DNA of 64,000 nt from Marsupella aquatica (lineage: Eukaryota; Marchantiophyta). The notes beneath the pieces were generated by a model. That model searched no databases. It saw only the letters and a program-made list of their open reading frames with translations, and had not been told where the DNA came from. The translations under genes and the position numbers were made by a program. The stretch is from assembly GCA_973895155.1 (NCBI GenBank), contig OZ316895.1, positions 8,742,001 to 8,806,000 of the forward strand, in the 5' to 3' direction. Position 1 is the first letter of the stretch. Every line of letters starts with the position of its first letter. Below, piece by piece: positions 28,627-39,295 of the stretch.

Positions 28627-29721
28627 GTTGAAAACTTTTTCGAAGAAGAAGAACAATGATGCAATTGGTGCCGATGCGGTTGAGAAGCCTTCGGAGGAGC
28701 TGACTTCGAGTGTTATTCCCCGGGGTTTAAGAATTATGTTCAAGAAGCGATTGAGAACTACAACCGTCATCGTGGGATTGAAACGGTTGAAGCAGAGTCG
28801 AGTGACCATCGATGGAAAAATGCTGATGGAAATTTCATCAGATATACATTGCATTGTGGAGATGTCAAGGCGCTGGATAAGTTTGTAGAGAAAAGGAATT
28901 ACACACTTGCAATTGGAGACATTCCCTATGGATTCAATGCGCTTGGCTCCAAAAATGATGAGGTCCCATTTTCAGAGAGTGATATTGTGGATATGGTGAA
29001 GTGTTTTGCCAAGGTGACAAGTTCAAAGATGTGGAGGTTTGTTGTGATTCACTCTTTGCAGCAAACTTGGTCTGTGATGAATGCCCTGGGAAAAACTTGT
29101 AATGCAGGTGTAGAGGCTGGAATTTGGGAGAAGCCAAATGTACATGCTCATCCTTCGGGGAATCGATTGGCTTGGGCTTTTAAAAACTGGTCAATCGGAT
29201 ATTATCACGAGAGTGGTATTAGGACCAGAGACATGTACAATTTTGAACATGATGAGAAAAGGGTAAACATCATAAAAGTCCCTTATGTTACAAAGAAATG
29301 TGTAACACCATTGGGGGAAATAGTGAACCCTTACCAGAAGCCGATAGCTCTAGCAGATTGGTTCATTCAACATTTTAGTGAAGCAGGGGATTGGGTTGCT
29401 AATTTATGTGCGGGGAGTGGTTCGACCTCATGCGCTGCCTTGTTAGGGAAACGTCCGGTGACAGCCGTGGAGCTCAGTTCAAGCCAGGTGGATTGTATCC
29501 GGACCCGACTTGTCACGCTGGATGAATCGTGGGACTTGAATGATGAAGCAACAGAGGAGGGTACAGGACCCATAAGCTTCAAGGTTCAACCACCTATTGG
29601 TGGTACTATGAGCACCCTGACCACTGGAACTTGCATCATTACAACCGCGGAGGAGAACAACAATGATGAGGATAAAGAGGATGAAGTGGAACATGAAGCT
29701 CCGACACTTGATCTTGGCTAG
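28627..29721 (+). pseudogene. DNA N6-adenine/N4-cytosine-type methyltransferase
   Basis: The exon starts after TTTGCAG (LKTFSKKKNNDAIGADAVEK). A one-base shift in CCCCGGGG near 28720 leads into the main frame, then LHCGDVKALDKFVEKRN. Motif IV is TLAIGDIPYGFNALGS (DIPY, a variant of the [DNS]PP[YF] catalytic box). Then come NPYQKPIALADWFIQHF and motif I NLCAGSGSTSCAALLGKRP followed by AVELSSSQVDCIRTRL. The order (catalytic motif before the AdoMet FxGxG motif, with QKP between) is that of the PF01555-type N6/N4 methylases common in bacteria and phages. The acidic tail is NNNDEDKEDEVEHE. From 28800 on the frame is intact. Whether it methylates adenine or cytosine cannot be read. Confidence 0.78.
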
Positions 29722-29848
29722 TTCCTTGAGGTGTAGACTTTAGTTTAATTAGTTCTCTCATGTTGTATCTATTGATCCAAACTTGTGAAATATTGAGGAA
29801 GATTATGATTGGACTATGTTCTTATTTCACAAAGTAATATCTTTGCAG

Positions 29849-30759
29849 GAACCAAAGGAGGATTTTTTATTGAAACATGTTCTGCATAGATTCTCACACA
29901 ATCCTTCTAGTGGGTTTCTTTTGGACAATAAAATATTGAGCCAACTTGAACCCGGTCAATATTTGGGTGATGAAATAATGGAATTTTACCCACAATTAAT
30001 AACCGAGGAACATGGAGATCTGGCTCCCTCAGTAAACACATTATCCTCTTTTTTTTACCCTTGGCTTATTTCAAGGACTGAAACAGAACCAGCTGAGACC
30101 TTGTTGGAATCAATTCAAAAGATGCAGAATTATTACAAGCCACCATTTTCCCAAATTGAGGTCATTCTCATGCCAATTCACATGAACATGCACTGGAGTC
30201 TGGTTGTAATATGTTTGGATCGGATTGAATCTTCGATCAAAATGTATCATCTAGACTCTCTTGCCGGTCTATACTCAACCCATGTAATTGGATCAATACT
30301 GAGCAGGTATGTATATATTCTATTATATTTTTTCCATTTTAAATTATTTATGTGGTATATAAATATAAACACTTTGGACTAAGAACTTGAATGATAATAT
30401 GCAGATATTTTACAATGGAATGAGAATTATTTTTTGGAAAAGTTCCAATGGGAGTTGTGGAGATTTACAATCCAATGGTAAGGATTTGAAAAGTTATTTC
30501 AACTTTTATTTAGTTCAATTATTAAACACTTTGGACTAACTTTAAGATTCTTTCTCAGGTACCTCAACAACCAAACAATTCAGATTGTGGTCTATTTGTT
30601 CTTCAAAATATGGATGAAATCAGAATTCAATGGCATATTACACAATGCCTTGATGCACAGTCTTTATTTACCAAAAAATGGTACAACTCTAAAAGAGCAT
30701 GTAACCTTAGAAAATTCATTCGAGATCAAATTCTAAAATTGATGCATGTACCTGTTTAA
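29849..30759 (+). pseudogene. Ulp1/C48-type cysteine protease, three exons
   Basis: Exons are 29849-30306, 30405-30477 and 30559-30759, with GTATGT and GTAAGG donors and CAG acceptors. Catalytic residues of the Ulp1 (SUMO-protease) fold are present: His in MHWSLVVICLD, Asp in KMYHLDSLAG, Gln and Cys in PQQPNNSDCGLFVLQN. Exon 2 carries an in-frame TGA at 30421-30423 where the surrounding text suggests a lost Trp. Ulp1 proteases are carried by several DNA transposon groups and are thought to process or deconjugate transposon or host proteins. It lies downstream of the methyltransferase on the same strand and meets the DUF7869-like gene tail to tail. Confidence 0.85.
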
Positions 30760-30917
30760 GGACATCAATCTCAATCCTTTGAGTGTGCAGAACCTCGCTC
30801 TAATATAGCAGACTCTATAATTTTTTTAGTTTTTGCTGCTATTTGATTAGTACTTAAAAGCGCAAAGTTGTATGCATACACCGCTGTTGATGATAGAACT
30901 AGTTCATCTTGGAGAAG
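30760..30917. other. Tail-to-tail spacer between Ulp1 and DUF7869-like genes
   Basis: This is 158 bp where the two convergent gene sets of the 12.7-kb element meet. It is AT-rich and no gene or strong hairpin was seen. Confidence 0.5.
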
Positions 30918-33900
30918 TCAATTAGATATATTATCTTTCTCTGAAAAATATTTCCCATCAATAGCAGACTCAGCACTTGCCTCAGTTGTGTACCATGTGA
31001 TTTTGATTCTCTCAGGAATGTCTGCAGTTCTTGTCAAAATCTTTGACACCTTTGCCATCCAAAACAACTTGCCTTCTGGATCCTTGTGTGCCGCTACACA
31101 TATCATGGACCACTTATTGTTAACTTCCATATCTCTAAAATCTCCAAATTCAGCTTGCTTTCGTCGAGGTCCGGAGTACATAATTCTCTGTGGTCCAGCA
31201 ACTTTGTCAACCAAAGTTGGATCAACACCTTCTTCAACAAGTTCATTTCCCACCCTTGGAAGTAGTTGTGCACCTTGATTTTGTTGCGGCCAAACCCACT
31301 CAAATAACCACTCACCTTCCTCTAGGTGGTTTTTGATAATATCTTTTTGTTTCTCAAAAAAACTCATCCATCAAAGTTTGTCTTCATTGTCAAAGTAATT
31401 GAAACCTTCCTGAATAGTTTTTTCATATTTCACCAGAGTAGTTAACGCACCATCTGTATTGGAAGAATCATGGACATCATCCCTCTCAACACCTTTTGCT
31501 GACTTCAGTGACATTTGTGCAGCAACCCACATTCTTGAAGTTGGAATGTAATTGACAAATGTCACTGCATCTCCCCAATCCTGGGTCGTGAAAAGATATT
31601 TCACGTGGAATGTTGTCTCTTCGTTTCCATCCTCCATGACTCGTTTGAATCTGAATTGTCTTTGAAAAGTTATGAGATTGAGATCTCTCAAGACTCTACC
31701 TGAGACTCCCTTCTCATTTGGCTGGTCGGTTTCATTGACAAATTTTCAAAAACCGGCTACTTCATCCATAAATATGATCAAAGCTTCAGGTGAATATGCT
31801 TGTCGAATAATATCCTCAAGAGTCTCCAAGCGAAATGCTTTGTGCTTGTTTAACCTAGATGAAAATTTACTAAACATCTTATCTATCTGGTCATGTGTAT
31901 GACCGACCAACAAGAAACCCACTTTAATCTTGTCAAAAATCTTCAAATCTACTAACATGTGAAGATAAGCCATCAAGAATTTATTATTGTTTCCCTAGTG
32001 CTATTATCTAATTGAAGATATAACACTCTTGGTAATGTCCCATCCCATGTATTCAATACATTTTGAATAACATGTATGGTCAAGTTTGCATCATTATGGA
32101 TATTGTGATATGTCAAAAATACTTTTGCTGCAAGGTTCCTGTTGAAGATGAGACAACCTACAACATGTATTGGAATGAAATATTTTTCATCCATGTTCTT
32201 CGGACAATGAAGAAAATGTGGTAGCTCTGTTTTCTTTTGATCCATACCATCTATACAAATACCCAAATACTTGTTGGGCTCATCATAGCATTTTTTACGA
32301 TGCTTGGCTAACTTCATCCTTTCCAATGATTGTACTTTTTGATGCTCCATAAGGGCATTGATTTACTTTCCTGAAATGATACAATAGCAATGAATTAAAA
32401 ATCAATAACTAAGGATAAACTTTGACAAATATTGAAGTACATGTCATCAAATTAAAGTTGAAGGTTATAGTTAGTGGAATTTACTTTTATCCTCTTCAGT
32501 TGTTGCTTTGTCCCGAAGAGCCTTGAATTCAGTACAAGGACCACAAGTAGAAAATCGACTCCTTTTAGGAATTCGTACATTTGGAAACTTTTTTTCCAAA
32601 CATGCAAAAAATAAGAATATGTAACTTGTTGTTCTTCTCGCAACATTGTTTCAGCTTCAAAGATTCCATGTATCTCTTGCTTTGTCCAATTGTCTGGCAA
32701 GTGATGAATCTCTTTATGGGGAAGACTATCCATATTTTTTTCGAAAAAATCTTTCAACCATTCCACTAGGTTTAGAAATGAAGGTGAGTCTTCCTTACAA
32801 AAGGTATCTCGTTCAATCCTTGTAAACATGTTTGCATGGATTGTTGTCAATCTATTATTACCTAAAGAATATAGTTTCTTGAATCCTCCTCTACATATAG
32901 GTTGTCCATTTACACTATATCCACGAGAAGTACTACTACTGTTCATGATACAACCTCGTAGCAAAATATTTTTCTGCAAGTGTTTAAGACCAAAATAATA
33001 CTTGCGTTGTTTTGAGCATTCCTTTAGACCCAGAGACCTCAAGCAAAACTTGTCACAACAGGGATACTTAAAAATATCTGTAATTTTGCGTTTTTTTAGA
33101 TTTGCAATGGTAAGTCTATCTTTTCTAATCATCTGATCTCTGATTTTTTTGCTGGGTCTTGTCACCTCTACTCTATCCTGAATAGTGTCGGGAGAACTTA
33201 CCCCCCCACTATTTTCTAGTGAATTAGAATTCAAAACAAAAAGATCTTCTGTAGAGTTGTTTCCACTCTCCACATTTTCTGTAACTGTTTCATGAACAAT
33301 CTCACATCCCAGGATCTCTTCAACAATATTTGAGATTATAGCAGTCTCTCTATCATTTGCAGCCGCCTCTGATCTCTCTTCAGAGTCTTCAGAAAATGTA
33401 ATAGGTGTTCGGAGATTTCTAGTTTGAAATCTTCTAATGATATTCACATCTTCAGTCACAATACCGCCCACTTGTCTCTAAGACTGTAATCCCAGCCTAG
33501 GTGATTCTTCTCGACTTGAGGGCTCATCTTGACCATTAAATAATCTTTGGACAAGTTTCAATTTAGCATGTGCCCTTGAATTTTTGGGCCCTCTCTCCGG
33601 CAGCTCACTTCACAACAATCTCCAAGGAATTTTCTGGACACTAGATCTCTTCCCTCTTTCGTTCTGCACTTGCCGTCCAATGGAAGATCCAAAAACCTCA
33701 CACTGCATCCTCGCCAAAGGGCTTCGAAGCCCCATGTTGTTAGTTTGACCATTCGGTGAAATAACCGATGGGAATACCGATTGGGATCCATGGATCCCAA
33801 CTCGTATTCGTCCTTCGGGACTTTGAAGTGAAAACTTTCATAACAGTAAGTGGGAAAGTAAGTGGGAAAGTAAGTGGGAACTGGGATCCACGTATCTCAT

Positions 33901-34636
33901 TTCGCATTCCATCATCGGAACTCGGGTTGGAAGTCCGCAAGACCAGTGACTCGGGCACAGGATTCTGCAAAATACCACGAGGGAATACTAAGTGGGATCC
34001 ATGGATCCCACTTCGTATTTGACCCATGAAATTGGTACTGAAGGAGACGAAGTAGGCAATTTGCATTCACCGTTTCTCAACATTCGAGTAGGGAATACCA
34101 AGTGGCACGGATCCCACTTGGTATTTGACCCACCAAATTTGGCTTTGAGGCTGCCCCTCCCTGCAATTCCGGCACATTCGGACTCCTCATTCGCTCAAAC
34201 TGTGATTGAACACTGGACACAGCTATCTTCACTCCCGGAGAACGAGACATTGGAAAAACCAACGGAGATCTTCGGGCCTACATGGTAACGTTGTTCTTGG
34301 CATTAAAAACTGGGGTCTTCGTCTTTGAAGATCTGTCGGGGTTCGCGGAGAACCAGGTGTCTCTGTCGTAGGAACTACATTAGGCTTCTTTACAAGTAGA
34401 CGTCGTTTAAGAGGTTTACTTGGAGAGACATAGTATGAAATCGGAGCACCCACAACACTCCTACAAGACTTTGAATCGGACTCTGATTTCTCAGATTCCG
34501 AGGAAAATGAAATCTCTAGCACTACTCTCTGTGAGGCTGGTAATTCATTCATCAAACGAGATGGAATAAATTTTCGAACAACATCTGGCAAAGATGCATC
34601 TGAACTGTAAATTGACTCATCACTTGAAGATGCCAT
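30918..34636 (-). pseudogene. QLDN/GHTH (DUF7869-like) protein, candidate transposase
   Basis: This leftward gene starts at ATG 34636 (MASSSDESIYSSDASLPD). Its parts are an N-terminal exon (34636 to about 34290), a middle region with PCCDKFCLRSLG and GYSVNGQPICRGGFKKLYSLGNNRL, a Cys box RFSTCGPC, then YLGICIDGMDQKKTELPHF, VLYLQLDNSTRE, FLLVGHTHDQIDKMFSKF and a C-terminal EGKLFWMAKVSKIL...IKITWYT. LQLDN plus GHTHDQID marks a family known to me as DUF7869, found in scattered eukaryotes. The three acidic/His motifs could form an RNase-H-like (DDE) site, which is inference. Lesions are TGA 33610-33612, TAG 33478-33480, a shift in T7 at 32589-32595, a one-base shift near 31990, TGA 31746-31748 and TGA 31371-31373. 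Confidence 0.7.
33771..34131. repeat. Palindrome array 4 (GGATCCATGGATCC type)
   Basis: Four copies start near 33771, 33876, 33982 and 34092. The best core is GTGGGATCCATGGATCCCAC, flanked by AATACTAA and TTCGTATT. The second copy is a hybrid (GGGATCCACGTATCTC) and the fourth has a central deletion. A triplicated GTAAGTGGGAAA lies at 33846-33880. The array sits in what I take to be the first intron of the leftward gene. Confidence 0.8.
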
Positions 34637-35650
34637 AGATAATCAAACAAGGGTTGTATAGGAGTACGTATTCCTATCCAACAGAGATACTTCAGATTAT
34701 AGTATTCTATGAAAACAACTACTCAATAGTGAACGAACCTCAAAGTAATCGCGAGAAATGACGATGAAAAACAAATGCGAGCTCTTCCTTTTATAGTTTT
34801 TGGGGGCATTGTACACGTGGCATTCCCTGATTGGTCCGTACAAGGGTTTTTTCAAGTGAGAGTCTGTCTTTTCCAGGACTGCTGAAATTTAAATTGTAGA
34901 TTTTCGAGGAAGTCGCCGTGGATCCGAGTTGGTCTTCAAACTGGAATATCAAGGTATGCGATGCAAAAACTTCAAAATGTAGAGGTTAAATACTAGATCC
35001 CATCTAGTATTCATCCTCCTATTTTCCCGATGAGTTTTTAGACTTGCAAAAAAAATGGGATCCATGGATCTCAGTTGGTATTCATGTCGAAAGATCTCCT
35101 GATGCAAAGTTGCAGGTGGAAAACATTGAGGTTGAATACGAGAGTGGATACTTGGATCCCGTCTCGTATTCATCATGCGTTATGGGCTAAAAAAATTCCA
35201 AACATGTTGTCAGGTTAACTTAACTAATTGTGTGGATCGACTGTAGTCCGCGGTTAGTTTTTCGCAGTTTTTCGGTTTACCGCAGTTAAAATTTCAAATA
35301 TTTTTAACCCGAGGTTAAATGGAAGCGTCAAGAGAATGATTTGGTGCGGTTTTGTCAACAGTTGAATCCGAAATGGGATACGCCGTATCCCATTTTCAGT
35401 TTGCCATTTTGAAGGCGAAAATGAAATCTTGTGTTTTCTTCATTTTGTTTGACTCTCGGATTTAGCTTTTAGAGGATCACGTGAAAAGCATTGTTTTTCT
35501 AGGTTTTGGAATTTGCCCTTTTTTTAGATGTAGTGTATCGGAATTCTGGATTGTAACAATTCTTTGTTTTTGTGTCGACAGTATCTCAATTTGAAATCCG
35601 ATGTTGGATGCGATTTTGGATTCATCCTCAAAATAGCGTTTTTGATCTTA
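34637..35650. repeat. Upstream region of the leftward gene with palindrome array 5
   Basis: This is the promoter side of the DUF7869-like gene. Copies of the palindrome lie at about 34988 (centre deleted), 35048 and 35133 (GGATCC type) and 35366 (GATACGCCGTATCC type). A half copy with the arms only is at about 35590. The region just inside the TIR thus carries both core types. No further gene is seen. Confidence 0.7.
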
Positions 35651-35704
35651 ATTTTAGTGATTTTTTGCCATTTTTCGCGAAATCAAAAACACACTTCTCG
35701 TTTG

Positions 35705-35739
35705 GTGGTCATACTTCTTGTTTGGTCCGTCACTGTGTT
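35705..35739 (-). repeat. Right TIR of the 12.7-kb element
   Basis: Reverse complement AACACAGTGACGGACCAAAC then AAGAAGTATGACCAC, differing from the left TIR at two positions. Just inside it the motif CCAAACGAGAAGTGTG is repeated in direct orientation. CTTC follows at 35740-35743. Confidence 0.85.
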
Positions 35740-36002
35740 CTTCTTTGTCTTGCAACATTATAACATTTGGTACCTGTTCATCATCTTCAGTTGCTTGGGC
35801 AACTGAAACTTCTTTGCAAGATCGTTTGTTGTGGCCAACCTTTCCGCACCTGTTGCACGTACACTTTACATTACCCCGCTTCCTTTTCTTAGGTAGGATC
35901 TGAACCATTGGGAGGCCACTCGCAGAGTTTGCACTTGGAAACGGAATGCCTCTCTCATTGTCATCATCCATTGGATATCTGAGACACAGCCTTCCTGTTG
36001 GA

Positions 36003-36410
36003 TCAAGATGGAGGTCCTCCCCATTCCCTAAAGCCCTGGAACAAGTTTAATTCCCCATGAATTCTTACCATTCTATGTCGCCCATTCACTATAGCAGGCT
36101 CTGGAGCATGACAACTTAAGCTCAATGGAAGGTGAGTGGAAACAAAGCTAGGTAATACACCATCATAAAGTAAAACCAAAGACTGTGTCCGCCAGCATTT
36201 ATGAAAATGCCTAGCCGGATTCTTTCCTGTTTCATCATCCCATGCCAGCATATGTTGGCATGGCCAAACCATCTCCTGCAGCTCCATGCAAGTGCACTTT
36301 GGTTTTGGTGACAAAGTGACAAGATACTCCTCACTCCCTGTTGTAGTCTGAATTTTGGCACTGGATTGACCATCACTGAATACCTGTAGCATGACAGTAT
36401 GAAATATGAA
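36003..36410 (-). pseudogene. SWIM zinc-finger exon of the MULE transposase
   Basis: After an acceptor at about 36385 (CTACAG/GTATTCAGTG) the exon reads VFSDGQSSAKIQTTTG, then KPKCTCMELQEMVWPCQHMLAWDD. This C-x-C...C-x-H set defines the SWIM domain that follows the DDE core in plant MULE transposases. The tail continues in a shifted frame into the CCHC knuckle CNRCGKVGHNKRSCKE at 35820-35875. Confidence 0.88.
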
Positions 36411-37571
36411 GCGTGAGACAATCCATCCTCCACATGTGGTGAAAATGTTCGTTACAAAAGGAAAAGAAAGAGCCAATCTGCACCTGGAATTGTTGGAAGT
36501 TCTGCAAGTTGATATTGTATCGTAGTTGAGCTGGTTTTGACAGTGGTTCTTGTCTGCATGCAACCTCTATTCTCCTGTCTTTAAACTTTGTTGAATGTAC
36601 ACCCAAAGAGCCACCAACAACTTTCCAGGTGCTAGTAGACGGAATGGTAATAATCCAGAATTTGCTTGCTCGGCTGGATTACTTGTGACCTTACCCATGC
36701 TAGGGAGTGGGAATGCATGCCTGGCATAACATTTCACATCCAGACCGCGGATGTAATGTGCTACATCAACTCCCTTGCCGGCTATCAATGAACCAGACAG
36801 TCGATCTAGCACAGACTCATATCTAAATTGAAAGAGACAGAATACATGAGTGACAATGTTTACAGAGACAGAATACATCAAGCACAATGTTTGAATAGGC
36901 AAATTGCTTTCATATTGGTCCTAGTGAGTGTATTTACTTACTGGTGCACATCATTGGCATAGACACATCCGTAGAAGAATTCACTTGCTATTCTACCATG
37001 CCTGGTCTTCACGTTTGCCCTCAAATGATTTGCGCACTGTGCATGGATCTTTCCTACTGTCCAAAAATAATAAATTAGATTTTGTACTCGAGTTAGCACA
37101 GTATCATCATAACTCTCAAATTTGACAGAATTAAGCAATCTAAGTGTGGAAGGGTGTTACCTGGCCAAATCTGACTTACAGCAACAGTGAGACCCTTTTG
37201 ACGATCTGACATGATGACAATGTCTTGACTACCAATGCCATATACAGCTCTGTCCATTAATTCTAGAAACCAAAGCCAGTTCTCTGTGTTTTCAACTGGT
37301 GCTACTCCATAGCAAAGTATGACACCGTTTGAGTTCCCATCCAGCTAGGCATGTAGCTAAAAATAGTTGAGTTGGATATTTTCTATTCTTGGTGTGACAA
37401 GCATCTAAACTAACCATCGGCTGAGTATAGTTAAGTGCTTTCCTGGTGGCAGATGGACATATGAATGCTCTGCAAAAAATGGTGGAGTCCTCCATAGTGC
37501 ACCAATGTGCAACACAACCAGGGTCTGTCTCCCGAATCCTGTCAATCAATGTTGGGATCATCTGAAAAGAT

Positions 37572-37819
37572 GATTTCTGTGAGCCAGCGGTCCAATGCCC
37601 TACAAGATCTTTGCCCCGCCACATTTGCTGGTAGTTACTTCCTCGCTTGTAGTCACCTTGGAAACCAGACAACAATTCCTTCACAGGCATTTTCAGATTT
37701 CTGTGAGCCAGCGGTCCAATGCCCTACAAGATCTTTGCCCCGCCACATTTGCTGGTAGTTACTTCCTCGCTTGTAGTCACCTTGGAAACCAGACAACAAT
37801 TCCTTCACAGGCATTTTCA
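37572..37819 (-). repeat. 124-bp exact-looking tandem duplication in the transposase exon
   Basis: The unit at 37572-37695 is repeated at 37696-37819 and both begin with GATTTCTG, which also follows at 37820. Because 124 is not a multiple of three it breaks the transposase frame. The flanking 8-bp match suggests slippage. Near identity of the copies means a very recent event or an assembly error. Confidence 0.88.
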
Positions 37820-39264
37820 GATTTCTGATGATTCTTGGAGCCAATGTTACCCCCAACCATGCAGACTTGTGAGTAGGAGCTCTCCACTTGTGAATGTGAG
37901 CAGCACAAGTATGTGTTAGTTCACATACAGTGATAATATGACCCCCACCCTTCACTCTACTGCAACGTACTCTGAAAGGACATTCCTCCTCTGAGTAAAG
38001 CAAGTCTTCTGGACCTGGTTGAGAGGGCTTAGATCTGGACAACTATCCACAAGCTCCAGTTGCAGATGGCTTCCTAGTTTTCTGTTGACCAGGTTTACGT
38101 GGGTGTTGCGAACCAGGTAACCAAACGCTAGTGTGTTGGACTATGGACTTTGGTCTGTTGTGCACAACTCTTCCTTGTGTAGACAAAACAGTATTTTTGT
38201 GCACAGTTTGTTGTACAGATATAGGTGCATTTTGGTGCACGGATTGTTGTGTAGACAATGACACATTTGTCTGCATGGTGTTCGCTTGAATGGCTGAAAG
38301 CGGTGCACGAGGTTGCTGACGAGCAAGAGTGATCTGATTAATGGCATTATGAAATTGACGATCTTCAATCTGCAAAACCCCATGATTGTACACACCAAGA
38401 ATTTGAGCAAGTGATTGTAGGATGTCCCAAAATAAAAAAGGGTGTGGCATTGGTGGCAGTGGCAGCGGCAGCACACACCTCTGCTTGACTGCGATATCTA
38501 TTCTCTTGTTGTGTAGTTTGCTGCAATGTCTGAGACCTTGGTCCTTTCGATCGTCTTCCACTCCAATGGCCATATCTGCTATGAAACTCATGCTCACCTT
38601 CTGACTCTTCATCCTCTTCCTCAAATTGAAGCTGCCACTAGTTGGTTCCTCCGTAGCATGTGAACCAATGTTGTCATTGTCACCATGGTCATCACAAGCT
38701 GCCTCATCATCGACTACCTGTTTCGATCTAGCAATCTTTCCAAACCTGCATACACGAATACATCAATTTGCAAACGTCTTGTATCTGGACATGGCTCGAC
38801 CATTCATCATAGCCAGAGAATCTAGGCACCGATCAAACTCTTCAAAGCTATTGAAGTGCTCTCCCAACTTGATTCAAGCAGCCTCTGCTGCCACTGTAAT
38901 AGAGGAAGACATGTCATCACGTTAATATGTATACAATGACATCAATGTTCATGTGCGGAAGCTACATGCTTGGATGGGAACTCAAACGGTGTCATACTTT
39001 CAAATCACATTGGATTGACACACATTGTATGAAAATAAGAAATGTCCAGACAATCTGATGGCACCTTCTTCAGCAGTTCTGCCATCCAATATCCTCGAGG
39101 GGTTCTCAACATTCTTTCGAGCCCTCTGACGTTCTTGTGTGTCTTGCGTTCGTGCCCTCTCATGATAGGGGACATTGACTTCCCAAACATCACCTCTGGT
39201 CCACAAATGCATTGAGTCATTGTCCTCCATGCCTGACACTGTCCCTCTAAGCGTATTGTACACA

Positions 39265-39295
39265 CACTAGTAGAAATACCCCCTATTTTTGACCA
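39265..39295 (+). repeat. Left TIR of the 20-kb CACTA element
   Basis: 31 bp, an exact inverted match to 59230-59260, preceded by target duplication ACA. Confidence 0.95.

Larger units (their letters stand above)
22992..35739. mobile_element. 12.7-kb DNA transposon with DUF7869-like, Ulp1 and methyltransferase genes
   Basis: Inverted termini AACACAGTGACGGACCAAAC... match over 35 bp with two differences. They are flanked by CTTC on both sides (22988-22991 and 35740-35743), giving a 4-bp target duplication. The element interrupts the MULE transposase after its zinc knuckle. Rightward it has an F-box-like gene, a small unknown gene, a ParB-motif/methyltransferase gene and a Ulp1-type protease. 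Leftward it has a QLDN/GHTH protein. Non-coding parts hold arrays of ~42-bp palindromes. Ulp1-type proteases occur in several large eukaryotic DNA transposons, which supports a mobile identity, but I know of no superfamily with this gene set and TIR. The genes carry several stops and one-base shifts, so this copy is probably inactive. Confidence 0.8.
22700..39230 (-). pseudogene. MULE transposase (MURA-like), split by a nested transposon
   Basis: This is a leftward multi-exon gene for a Mutator transposase. Visible parts, 5' to 3': N-terminal segment from ATG 39230 (MEDNDSMHLWTRGD); GEHFNSFEEFDRCLDSL (about 38750-38910); a Gln-rich linker (38043-38624); the zinc-binding N-terminal domain CPFRVRCSRVKGGGH...ELTHTC; the DDE core with SLDACHTKN, then DGNSNGVILCYGVAPVENTE, IMSDRQKGL and TSNPAEQANS; a SWIM finger (CTCMELQ...WPCQHML); a CCHC knuckle (35850); and a last exon 22920-22700. 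The element at 22992-35739 sits between knuckle and last exon. Lesions are TGA at 38874-38876, TAG at 38043-38045, a 124-bp frameshifting duplication (37572-37819) and one-base shifts near 37345, 36600 and 36040. It is unlikely to be functional. Confidence 0.85.

Noticed and set aside
28122-28664. Open minus-strand frame encoding repeated MGYxVSHFAFNQ-like units (180 aa)
   Set aside because: It is the 90-bp palindrome array read as protein. Because the period is a multiple of three, several frames stay open on both strands, and the region has intron boundaries.
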